From Methanobrevibacter sp. (GTDB lineage: Archaea > Methanobacteriota > Methanobacteria > Methanobacteriales > Methanobacteriaceae): DNA of 7,767 bases. The notes below the pieces were generated by a model. That model was given only the letters and a program-made list of their open reading frames with translations. It had not been told where the DNA came from and searched no databases. The stretch lies in assembly GCA_030539985.1 (NCBI GenBank), contig JAUNXD010000059.1, positions 898 to 8,664 of the forward strand, written 5' to 3'. The translations under genes were made by a program, and so were the position numbers. Shown piece by piece: positions 1 to 5,865 of this stretch (position 1 is its first letter; every line of letters starts with the position of its first letter).

Positions 1-221
1 ATATCCAAAATCAGACCGCTGAAAGCATTATCATTTAAAGCCAATTCATGAAACAATTCGTCTGAAACCTCAGTCGGTTTGTAGTCCATTAATTCCAGAT
101 ATTCAAAGCCTTTTTCATATTCTTTTAAATTTGAAAAAACAATAATCTTAAAATCATCCAGGGATCCTGTTACAAGGAAATCCTTTTCATGATCTTCACC
201 GATTGTCGGACAGATATACAT
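1..221 (-). CDS. SseB-like small protein, third of the tandem (3' end beyond window)
   Basis: Only the first 73 codons are in the window; the gene continues past the left edge. The start is the ATG at 221-219, supported by a strong Shine-Dalgarno AGGTGAT at 231-225 that overlaps the TAG stop of the preceding gene. The protein begins MYICPTIGED and then shows the two marks shared with its upstream neighbours: a strand 'KIIVFSNLKEYEKG' (residues 25-38), matching 'IIPVFTDIREYALG' of the next gene, and 'FSGLILD' (67-73), matching 'FQGFVIN'. It lacks the long N-terminal extension of the other two. The 8-base gap and the ribosome site inside the previous gene's stop indicate translational coupling in one operon. 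The family assignment (SseB N-terminal-like fold) is inferred from motif resemblance. The cellular role is not known. Confidence 0.75.
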   Translation of the reverse strand, partial: MYICPTIGEDHEKDFLVTGSLDDFKIIVFSNLKEYEKGFEYLELMDYKPTEVSDELFHELALNDNAFSGLILD

Positions 222-229
222 CAAATCAC

Positions 230-673
230 CTAAAAATTACCGTTCCTATCCATATTGAAGTTCTGTGAATGTGGATTGATTACAAAACCCTGAAAGAGCT
301 CATCCTCTTCGGCTATTTTTGAAATGTCTTCGGGAGTGATTTCCTTCATCTCAAGCTTGTCCAAAAATAACTTGGATATTTTAGCGCTGCCAAGAGCATA
401 TTCCCTAATGTCGGTAAAGACAGGAATAATGTATTGGCTGCTTGATTCGGTAAGTGTAAGCTTGACAAAATCATCCTTTTCATCAACCAAAGTGAAGTAA
501 ATCTCTGTCGGATATGTTAATTTGATATTATTTTTAACGGCTTCAAGCTCAACGGCATCTTCGCTTTTAAGTTTCTTTGCCATATCAGCATATATCTGAA
601 TATAATCCTTCAGCTGACTTTTGGAAGCCTTGACATTATTTTTCTGATAGTCTTCGTAATCTTTAGGATTCAT
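230..673 (-). CDS. SseB-domain-like protein, second of the tandem
   Basis: A 147-residue soluble protein with no signal peptide or membrane segment. Residues 1-50 are a charged, probably helical N-terminal region (rich in K, D, E). Residues 55-90 hold two beta-like strands, the second reading 'YIIPVFTDIREYALG' (81-95), the typical 'hPVFTD' element of SseB N-terminal domain proteins. Residues 127-141 read 'FQGFVINPHSQNFNM', the 'GhhINP' element near the end of that domain. The start ATG (673-671) lies 2 bases after the TAA of the upstream gene. Its ribosome site GTGAA is built into that gene's last codons, so translation is probably coupled. SseB-domain proteins are known in bacteria as a serine-sensitivity factor (E. 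coli) and, separately, a type III secretion protein shares the name. Neither role can be transferred here. I am fairly sure of the domain, not of any function. Confidence 0.8.
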   Translation of the reverse strand: MNPKDYEDYQKNNVKASKSQLKDYIQIYADMAKKLKSEDAVELEAVKNNIKLTYPTEIYFTLVDEKDDFVKLTLTESSSQYIIPVFTDIREYALGSAKISKLFLDKLEMKEITPEDISKIAEEDELFQGFVINPHSQNFNMDRNGNF

Positions 674-675
674 AT

Positions 676-1164
676 TTATTCACAACAGTCGTGTACATCT
701 TCATGAGAGATTACAAAGTCCCATTGAGGTGCATTGACAGCAAGGCCGATAAATGCATCATCTTCATGGTGGTCTGCAATAACTTCATTTCCGGTTTTTG
801 TTTCACAGCTGAACTCGATATCTCCAAACTGTTTTTTGAATTCTTCAATTGCAGCATTTGCTTCATCTTCATCAGTAAATACTGGAATTACGAATTCCTC
901 TTCCTCATCATCTTCCTCGCTGATGATTAAAGCGACAACCTCTTTTTCATCTTCGCTGATGTTGGAAACGATAATGAACTCTTCATTGAATACTCCATGT
1001 TCAATTTCATGGTAAAGTTCGCTTAATTCGGTAATTTGGTCAATATTATCCTCTTCAAAACTTTCAGGAAGCTCTTCATTGTCATCCAAAGCATTTTCGA
1101 TTTTTTCGTTTAAGTCGTCATCCAAGTCTATAAATTTTATAATCAATTCTTTAAGTTCACTCAT
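676..1164 (-). CDS. Acidic SseB-domain-like protein, first of the tandem
   Basis: A 162-residue, very acidic protein (runs such as 'SEEDDEEEEF' at 82-91). I place the start at the ATG at 1164-1162 because GTGAT ends three bases before it, which aligns well with the archaeal anti-Shine-Dalgarno. The reading frame stays open another 23 codons upstream, but those codons have a different, basic and hydrophobic composition and no good ribosome site. Residues 1-55 are acidic and probably helical. Two strands at 62-67 and 75-81 lead to 'FVIPVFTDEDEANAAI' (91-106), and 'AFIGLAVNAPQWDFVI' (137-152) matches the 'GhhhN' strand of the paralogues. The protein ends in two adjacent cysteines (C160, C161). 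It leads a probable operon of three paralogues; the next gene starts 2 bases after its stop. The function is unknown. Confidence 0.8.
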   Translation of the reverse strand: MSELKELIIKFIDLDDDLNEKIENALDDNEELPESFEEDNIDQITELSELYHEIEHGVFNEEFIIVSNISEDEKEVVALIISEEDDEEEEFVIPVFTDEDEANAAIEEFKKQFGDIEFSCETKTGNEVIADHHEDDAFIGLAVNAPQWDFVISHEDVHDCCE

Positions 1165-1271
1165 AGTATCACGTAAAAATTCTGTAAAAATAAGTTCTTT
1201 AAAACAAATGAACATTCTCTTCCTAAACACCACTAAAGGAATACAAACGAATGCTCATTTCAACCATCACC

Positions 1272-1323
1272 ATTGTTCATATTATAAAAAAATAGTACAT
1301 AACAATATGAACAATACTATTTT
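1272..1323. repeat. Two overlapping inverted repeats upstream of the SseB-like operon
   Basis: Two perfect dyads interlock. The first pairs ATTGTTCATATT (1272-1283) with AATATGAACAAT (1304-1315), 12-bp arms with a 20-base spacer. The second pairs AAAATAGTA (1289-1297) with TACTATTTT (1315-1323), 9-bp arms with a 17-base spacer. Read on the minus strand the order is A-B-A'-B', so in RNA the two hairpins could not both form without a pseudoknot, and A:A' ends in a run of seven U. It lies between the panE stop and the SseB-like operon. It could be an operator, the panE terminator, or a structured leader; the sequence alone does not decide. Confidence 0.6.
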
Positions 1324-1333
1324 GCTTTTCAAC

Positions 1334-1343
1334 ATATATAAAC
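1334..1343 (-). promoter_or_regulatory. Probable archaeal TATA box for the SseB-like operon
   Basis: On the minus strand the sequence reads AAAAGTTTATATATG, a good archaeal TATA element with a purine-rich BRE-like stretch before it, starting about 10 bases after the panE stop codon. With the usual spacing of about 26 bases, transcription would start near 1312, giving a leader of roughly 150 bases before the ATG at 1164. The start site is predicted, not seen. Confidence 0.5.
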
Positions 1344-1352
1344 TTTTAGTTT

Positions 1353-2291
1353 CTAGAAGGTACTTTCGATAGCTTTAATAAGGTTATATATAATCTTATT
1401 GGTGTCTACATTGACATTGTTGGCATTGCCAAGTTCGATAACTTTGCCGTTCAGGGAATCGATTTCAGTTTTTATCTTCCTTTTTATGTCCTGATGAGTT
1501 GAGGAATAATGGTTATAGGTGTCAGGAACAAGTTTTTTGTAAAATATTTCCCTATATTCATCTGGTGTTTGCCAAAGTGTCTCATAGGGTGATGCCTTAA
1601 TGACTTCAAAAATCTCATTGATTATATTGTCCATAATCTCCAGGGTATATGGATTTTCTGTAAGCTGGCCGTATGTAACGTCAAGTATCGCTCCCAGAGG
1701 ATTCAGTGTGCAGTTGTAAAGCATCTTTGCCCACAGGTATTTGTCCACTTCATCGCTGATTTCACATTGTATCCCGGATTTTGTTATCAAATCGGCTATT
1801 TCCTTAAGCTGGTTTGGATCATCTTCCTGAAGTGTTCCCAAAAGCAGAGGTTCAGTGTAGACTGTAACCTCACTTATGTGTCTTTCTGGACGTTGAAAAC
1901 CTGTAATCACCCTTGCGCAAAAGACATTATTGAAATGTTTCAGGTATTCAGCATCGTTTCCAAATCCGTTCTGGAAAATGATTATTTTAGTGTCCTCTTT
2001 TAGAATTTCGCTATGTGCATTAAGGTTTTCTGCAATGTCTTTGTTTGCGGTTGTCTTTGTGGCAACGAATATGTAATCGAAGATGCCTTTTGGAATTTCT
2101 GAGTATGTTTCATAGACAGGGATGTCTTTAATTTCATAATGTCTGAAAAGTCCTGTTCTTTTAATTCCATTTTCCTTAATTGCTTTTGCGGTTTCTCCTC
2201 TGGCATAGATTGATACTTCCGCTCCCTGTGATGCCACTGATGCTGCAAGCCCAATTCCAACACCTCCTGCACCTATTACTAAAATCTTCAT
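1353..2291 (-). CDS. panE: 2-dehydropantoate 2-reductase (ketopantoate reductase)
   Basis: This 312-residue cytosolic protein reduces ketopantoate to pantoate with NAD(P)H in coenzyme A synthesis. Its N-terminus is a Rossmann fold with the dinucleotide motif GAGGVG at residues 7-12. The known catalytic and substrate residues of the E. coli enzyme are all recognisable: N108 in 'FQNGFG', K189 in 'LWAKMLYN', N193 and N197, S264 in 'SSTHQDIK', and E276 in 'KTEIDSLNG'. Spacing between K189, N193 and N197 is the same as K176, N180 and N184 in E. coli. Length is normal for the family. Archaea convert pantoate onwards with pantoate kinase and phosphopantothenate synthetase, but no partner gene is in the window. 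There is no Shine-Dalgarno site, and a TATA-like element sits about 27 bases before the ATG, suggesting leaderless translation. ApbA/PanE paralogues with other 2-keto-acid substrates exist, so the exact substrate is slightly uncertain. Confidence 0.88.
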   Translation of the reverse strand: MKILVIGAGGVGIGLAASVASQGAEVSIYARGETAKAIKENGIKRTGLFRHYEIKDIPVYETYSEIPKGIFDYIFVATKTTANKDIAENLNAHSEILKEDTKIIIFQNGFGNDAEYLKHFNNVFCARVITGFQRPERHISEVTVYTEPLLLGTLQEDDPNQLKEIADLITKSGIQCEISDEVDKYLWAKMLYNCTLNPLGAILDVTYGQLTENPYTLEIMDNIINEIFEVIKASPYETLWQTPDEYREIFYKKLVPDTYNHYSSTHQDIKRKIKTEIDSLNGKVIELGNANNVNVDTNKIIYNLIKAIESTF

Positions 2292-2311
2292 AGAACTATT
2301 TTGTTTTTAAT

Positions 2312-2324
2312 TGAATATACATAT
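2312..2324 (-). promoter_or_regulatory. TATA-like element of panE
   Basis: The minus strand reads ATATGTATATTC here, centred about 26-27 bases before the A of the panE ATG at 2291. With archaeal spacing, transcription would start at or within a base or two of the start codon, consistent with the absence of a ribosome binding site. Confidence 0.4.
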
Positions 2325-2372
2325 TGCTATTGAATAATAATTTTAGGTTTTTCTAAATATTTGATTTTGGCA

Positions 2373-2396
2373 ATACTAAATTGTAATTGTTAGTAT
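2373..2396. repeat. Inverted repeat in the divergent panE / GNAT-protein promoter region
   Basis: ATACTAA (2373-2379) and TTAGTAT (2390-2396) form a perfect 7-bp dyad around a 10-base spacer, midway in the 184-base divergent intergenic region. It could be an operator acting on one or both genes. The AT-rich background makes a chance dyad possible. The rest of this intergenic region is AT-rich promoter DNA. Confidence 0.35.
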
Positions 2397-2425
2397 AGCC
2401 TAAATAACTTATTTGAATCGATTAA

Positions 2426-2433
2426 TTTAAATA
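2426..2433 (+). promoter_or_regulatory. Probable TATA box of the GNAT/zinc-ribbon gene
   Basis: TTTAAATA lies about 46 bases before the ATG at 2476, predicting a start near 2455 and a short leader of about 20 bases that still contains the AGGTGA ribosome site at 2464-2469. A second TATA-like string (TTATAATA, 2442-2449) is less well placed, as it would start transcription within or after the ribosome site. Confidence 0.45.
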
Positions 2434-2475
2434 TTATTAAATTATAATATCTATTTAAGAATTAGGTGAATTCAT

Positions 2476-3924
2476 ATGGTTGAAAGGGATTACTTAATCA
2501 GACACAGCAATACCCAAAAGATATTTGTAAGTGAAAATGACATTGATGTTGTCGACACTTTAAAGACATATTACGGCTATATTTATGATTCCATTAATGA
2601 TGAGGGTTTCATTTTAAAGTATGGTCAGTGCAATCTTTTCAAGGAACTGATCTGTGACAAAAAGGTAGTCGGATTTTGTAGCTATGATCATTCAAGGGAA
2701 TTCATGACGGCCGCATTGAGCAACATTTATATTCTCCCCGAGTTCAGGGGAAACGGAATTTTTCTAAAGGAACTTGAAAAGACAATGGCCGAACACAACA
2801 AGCCAAGCATTATGGAGCCGACCCGTTTGATCGTAGAAATTCTAATTAAATACGGATTTGCCAAAAAAATCAATGAAAACATTGTTGCAAGCGCCATCGA
2901 ATTCGTAATCCCTCCGGACCATGTCATAACAAATTCCGATTATGAAAACGAGGAGCTGTCAACACATTTTTATGATTTGGACATGTGTGCCAGCATACAC
3001 GTTCTTGATATAAATAAGGGTCATATTGCATACAGTTCACCTTTAAACTATGACATTATCCACTATGACTGCCTTGACAAGCGAAATAACATTTGTGATG
3101 AATATTTCACAAGGATTACCTCCATGTTTGCTGAAAATGACGTTGAACTGATGAACGTTCTGCTTGATTTAGAAGAAAGGCTTCCGATTAAGGACTACAC
3201 GCTGGAGGAAGTCATCGGCGAGGGGGATAACTTTTCCTCATACATTGAATCTCTTCTTGATGATGCCCACGTCACTTACGCCAAGGCTTTGGATATCAGA
3301 CAGCAGATTAAGGAGGAATATGAAGCTGGAATGATTTTAAACGAATCACTGCTGATACGTCTTGCCTATCTTTTTGAAGAGGACACCGAACCCTCCCTAA
3401 AGGCTCATGATGATGTATGCCCATATTGCAGCATGCCTATTGATGACCATGACAGGTACTGCCATTACTGTGGCATAAACTTGGATTATGATCCTTCAGA
3501 GATGGAAAGTAGCCTGATTGAAACCATCACGCAGGCAAAAACCGCCTTCAACGAAGACATTCGGTTCATTGCATATAAGTTTTTAAGGCTGATTGAAGAG
3601 AAAATAGAACTTGAATATTCAGTCTGGACAATAGCAAACACATATGACATCACTTGGCATGATTTAAAATCATTTTTGGATAAGAACAACTATTTAAATG
3701 AAAATGAAATCACCAAAGAGGGTCATGAATTTTTAAACACCCATCCGCTGCATTTCTGGGAGAAATATCACATGGTCGTTGTCAACTACACTGATTTTGA
3801 AAGGTATTTCTATGACCATGACGATGAGGATTGTCTTGAAATTTGCCTGAATTATTTGAACCAGTTCAGAAATGACGATTATATTTTAGAAATTATCAAC
3901 CGAATTAAAGAGGATATTCCATAA
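2476..3924 (+). CDS. GNAT-like domain / zinc-ribbon fusion protein of unknown function
   Basis: A 482-residue soluble protein. The start is set by AGGTGA six bases before the ATG. Residues about 45-145 resemble a GNAT acetyltransferase: a strand 'KKVVGFCSYD' (62-71), then 'LSNIYILPEFRGNGIFLKEL' (81-100), which is the acetyl-CoA-binding motif A (RxxGxG/A) with F96 in place of the last small residue. Residues 150-310 have no domain I recognise and are acidic and helical towards the end. A zinc ribbon follows, 'CPYC' (315-318) with 'CHYC' (329-332), that is C-x2-C-x10-C-x2-C. The C-terminal part contains 'ITKEGHEFLNTHPL' (412-425), like the end of a winged-helix or SAP-type region. The combination suggests an acetyltransferase or acyl-CoA sensor tied to a nucleic-acid or protein partner, but this is inference. 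It is monocistronic, divergent from panE, with T-tracts after the stop. Confidence 0.72.
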   Translation: MVERDYLIRHSNTQKIFVSENDIDVVDTLKTYYGYIYDSINDEGFILKYGQCNLFKELICDKKVVGFCSYDHSREFMTAALSNIYILPEFRGNGIFLKELEKTMAEHNKPSIMEPTRLIVEILIKYGFAKKINENIVASAIEFVIPPDHVITNSDYENEELSTHFYDLDMCASIHVLDINKGHIAYSSPLNYDIIHYDCLDKRNNICDEYFTRITSMFAENDVELMNVLLDLEERLPIKDYTLEEVIGEGDNFSSYIESLLDDAHVTYAKALDIRQQIKEEYEAGMILNESLLIRLAYLFEEDTEPSLKAHDDVCPYCSMPIDDHDRYCHYCGINLDYDPSEMESSLIETITQAKTAFNEDIRFIAYKFLRLIEEKIELEYSVWTIANTYDITWHDLKSFLDKNNYLNENEITKEGHEFLNTHPLHFWEKYHMVVVNYTDFERYFYDHDDEDCLEICLNYLNQFRNDDYILEIINRIKEDIP

Positions 3925-3930
3925 GTATTA

Positions 3931-3960
3931 TTTTTGAAATTTCATTATATTCACTTTTTT
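3931..3960 (+). terminator. T-tract terminator after the GNAT/zinc-ribbon gene
   Basis: T5 (3931-3935) and T6 (3955-3960) occur within 36 bases after the TAA stop at 3922-3924, with no convincing hairpin. Archaeal RNA polymerase terminates at such U-rich stretches. Confidence 0.45.
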
Positions 3961-3983
3961 CAATTTAAAATTAATTATAAATC

Positions 3984-3996
3984 TTTTTATATTATT
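3984..3996 (+). promoter_or_regulatory. Candidate TATA box for the NhaC gene
   Basis: TTTTTATATTATT would start transcription near 4016, giving a leader of roughly 87 bases with a 21-bp dyad near its 5' end. A second candidate, TATTTAAATT at 4061-4070, would start near 4092, right at the ribosome site GTGAT (4093-4097). The first is the better match and leaves room for ribosome binding. Confidence 0.4.
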
Positions 3997-4023
3997 AATA
4001 ATAAAATAAAATTGTACATTATA

Positions 4024-4044
4024 AGTTTATTGTTTGAATAAACT
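4024..4044. repeat. 21-bp dyad upstream of the NhaC gene
   Basis: AGTTTATT (4024-4031) and AATAAACT (4037-4044) are a perfect 8-bp inverted repeat around GTTTG. It lies 58 bases before the NhaC start. It could be a dimeric regulator's operator or a leader hairpin. It is not followed by a T-run, so it is not a terminator. Confidence 0.5.
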
Positions 4045-4102
4045 ATTAATCTAAATAAATTATTTAAATTAATAAATGTATAGGAAAATGGTGTGATAAT
4101 AA

Positions 4103-5839
4103 ATGAATGACAAAATGAAATTAGGATTAATTGCAGCTGTTTCTATTATACTCCTTTTTGTTTTATCATTATGGATTTCCACAACACCTACCGACGTTGA
4201 CAATTCAGTCAAATTCGGTATTTTAACACTATTGCCGCCGCTAGTTGCTATTGCATTGGCATTCATAACAAAAGAAACTATTCTTTCATTGTTTATCGGT
4301 GTATTTGTTGGGGAATTCATGTTATGTTCTAACGATTTGAATATTATTTCCACTATAATCAACGCATTCTTGCAAATGGGTTCACAAATCATCTCATGTA
4401 TGGCTGACCCTTGGAATGCAGGTATTATCCTTCAATGTTTGCTTATTGGAGGTATTATTCAGTTAGTAACAAAAATGGGTGGGGCAAAAGCTCTTGCTGA
4501 TGCATTCGCAAAAAGAGCGGACACTCCTAGAAAAGCTCAATTGTTCACATGGGTTTTAGGTTTATGTGTATTCTTTGACGATTACGCAAATTCATTAATT
4601 GTCGGTCCAATCATGAGACCGGTAATGGATAAACTTCACGTATCTAGAGAAAAATTAGCATTTGTAGTTGACGCAACTGCTGCTCCTGTAGCTGGTATTG
4701 CAATCATTTCCACCTGGATCGGTTTGGAAATAAGTTTGATTGCTGCCGGTTTCCAATCTGTAGGAGTAACTAATGTAACTGGTTTTGGAATATTTTTACA
4801 GACTATACCATACAGGTTCTATAACATTTTCATCTTGCTGTTTATCGTAATTTCTGCTTTAACCTTATATGAATTCGGTCCAATGAAAAAGGCAGAACAA
4901 GCTGCACGTGCAAGAAGTGAAGATGAAGAAGTCATTGTTCCTGAAGCACCTGGTTTTGATGAAGTAAAACCTGTTGAAGGAATCAAATTATCCGTATGGA
5001 ACGCAATCATTCCAATTGGTACCTTAATTGTAGGTGCATTAATCGCATTCTACTGGAGCGGATACACCACCATTTTAGGTGGGGAAGATCAGGCTCTCAT
5101 CACCTTAATGCAAACCTCACCGTTATCATTCAACGGTATTTTCGAAGCATTATCTCAATCTGATGCATCCGTAGCTCTTTTCCAAGCAGCACTTCTTGCT
5201 TCCATCGTTGCAATAATCATGGCTGTCGGTGAAAAGATACTCACTATCGAAGAAGCAATTTCAGAGTGGATTGGAGGTATGAAAACCATTGTTATCACTG
5301 GTGTAATCTTACTTCTCGCTTGGTCATTAGGTGGAGTTATCGGTGAAGTCGGTACTGCAGATTATCTGGTTGGTGTTTTAAGCAGCACCATCCCTGCATG
5401 GATTGTTCCTGCTTTAATCTTTATTTTAGGTGCATTGATTTCATTCGCTACCGGTACAGCATACGGTACCATGAGTATCTTGATGCCTTTAGCAATTCCT
5501 CTTGCATGGGCAGTAAGTACCGGAGACATGAACTTTACAATCGTCTGTACCAGTGGAGTATTGACTGGAGCTATTTTCGGAGACCACTGTTCTCCAATTT
5601 CAGATACAACAATCCTGTCATCTATGGGTACAAGCTGTAACCACATTGACCACGTTCAAACACAAATCTACTATGCGATATTCGTTGCTTTAGTGGCAAT
5701 ATTTATCGGATACATCCCAGCAGGATTAGGAATCCCTTGGTACATTTCAATCCCTATCGGTATAGTTGTAATGTTCGTAGGACTTAGAATACTCGGTGAA
5801 AAAGTAGACTTTAAGGAAGTTGAGGAATCCTCCTCATAA
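4103..5839 (+). CDS. nhaC: NhaC-family Na+/H+ antiporter
   Basis: A 578-residue integral membrane protein that should exchange Na+ for H+ across the cytoplasmic membrane. The start at 4103 follows GTGAT by five bases. Many hydrophobic helices are visible, roughly at 8-25, 38-54, 58-75, 108-123, 189-216, 238-256, 299-317, 359-376, 395-413, 430-450, 455-472, 522-541 and 549-565. Hallmarks of the NhaC group are 'FFDDYANSLIVGP' (157-169) with paired D159 and D160, 'DATAAPVAG' (190-198), 'GTAYGTMSILMP' (451-462) and 'FGDHCSPISDTT' (492-503). The two halves look like a repeat, consistent with two copies of the antiporter domain. A charged cytosolic loop lies at about 258-296. It is longer than classical NhaC (about 460 residues) and belongs to the long form. 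Na+ handling is central to methanogen energetics. Substrate could instead be an organic-acid/Na+ pair as in MleN relatives. It is followed by a strong terminator. Confidence 0.88.
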   Translation: MNDKMKLGLIAAVSIILLFVLSLWISTTPTDVDNSVKFGILTLLPPLVAIALAFITKETILSLFIGVFVGEFMLCSNDLNIISTIINAFLQMGSQIISCMADPWNAGIILQCLLIGGIIQLVTKMGGAKALADAFAKRADTPRKAQLFTWVLGLCVFFDDYANSLIVGPIMRPVMDKLHVSREKLAFVVDATAAPVAGIAIISTWIGLEISLIAAGFQSVGVTNVTGFGIFLQTIPYRFYNIFILLFIVISALTLYEFGPMKKAEQAARARSEDEEVIVPEAPGFDEVKPVEGIKLSVWNAIIPIGTLIVGALIAFYWSGYTTILGGEDQALITLMQTSPLSFNGIFEALSQSDASVALFQAALLASIVAIIMAVGEKILTIEEAISEWIGGMKTIVITGVILLLAWSLGGVIGEVGTADYLVGVLSSTIPAWIVPALIFILGALISFATGTAYGTMSILMPLAIPLAWAVSTGDMNFTIVCTSGVLTGAIFGDHCSPISDTTILSSMGTSCNHIDHVQTQIYYAIFVALVAIFIGYIPAGLGIPWYISIPIGIVVMFVGLRILGEKVDFKEVEESSS

Positions 5840-5845
5840 CTTCAC

Positions 5846-5861
5846 TTTTTTTCTTTTTTTT
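5846..5861 (+). terminator. T-tract terminator after NhaC
   Basis: A T7-C-T8 run begins six bases after the NhaC stop and ends just before the stop of the convergent nuclease gene at 5866. It is a typical archaeal U-rich terminator for the plus strand. It gives no terminator for the minus-strand gene, whose transcript probably continues antisense into the NhaC 3' end. Confidence 0.75.
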
Positions 5862-5865
5862 AATT

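Noticed and set aside
1165..1233. 23-codon N-terminal extension of the first SseB-like gene
   Set aside because: It would begin at GTG without a good ribosome site, its composition differs from the acidic protein, and the ATG at 1164 has GTGAT at ideal distance.
1223..1273. A 16-codon minus-strand open frame that could be a leader peptide
   Set aside because: It has no ribosome binding site, no biased residue run that would suggest attenuation, and is of chance length.
1207..1312. TGTTCAT occurring three times (both orientations) as a possible operator series
   Set aside because: Two of the three copies are simply the arms of the 12-bp dyad, and the third (near 1209-1215) is a 7-mer that could occur by chance in AT-rich DNA.
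691..1372. Plus-strand open frames opposite the SseB-like genes, some very serine-rich
   Set aside because: They are antisense shadows of acidic codon runs (GAA/GAT read backwards as TTC/ATC/TCA) and have no ribosome sites; the minus-strand proteins carry recognisable motifs.
2000..2272. Minus-strand open frame of 90 codons inside panE
   Set aside because: It overlaps panE in another frame and panE has complete family motifs; no ribosome site.
4051..4075. Further short AT-only inverted repeats before nhaC
   Set aside because: Arms of five A/T bases are expected by chance in this composition.
5362..5646. Open frames on both strands inside the NhaC gene
   Set aside because: They lie over conserved antiporter motifs in the NhaC frame and show no protein family features.
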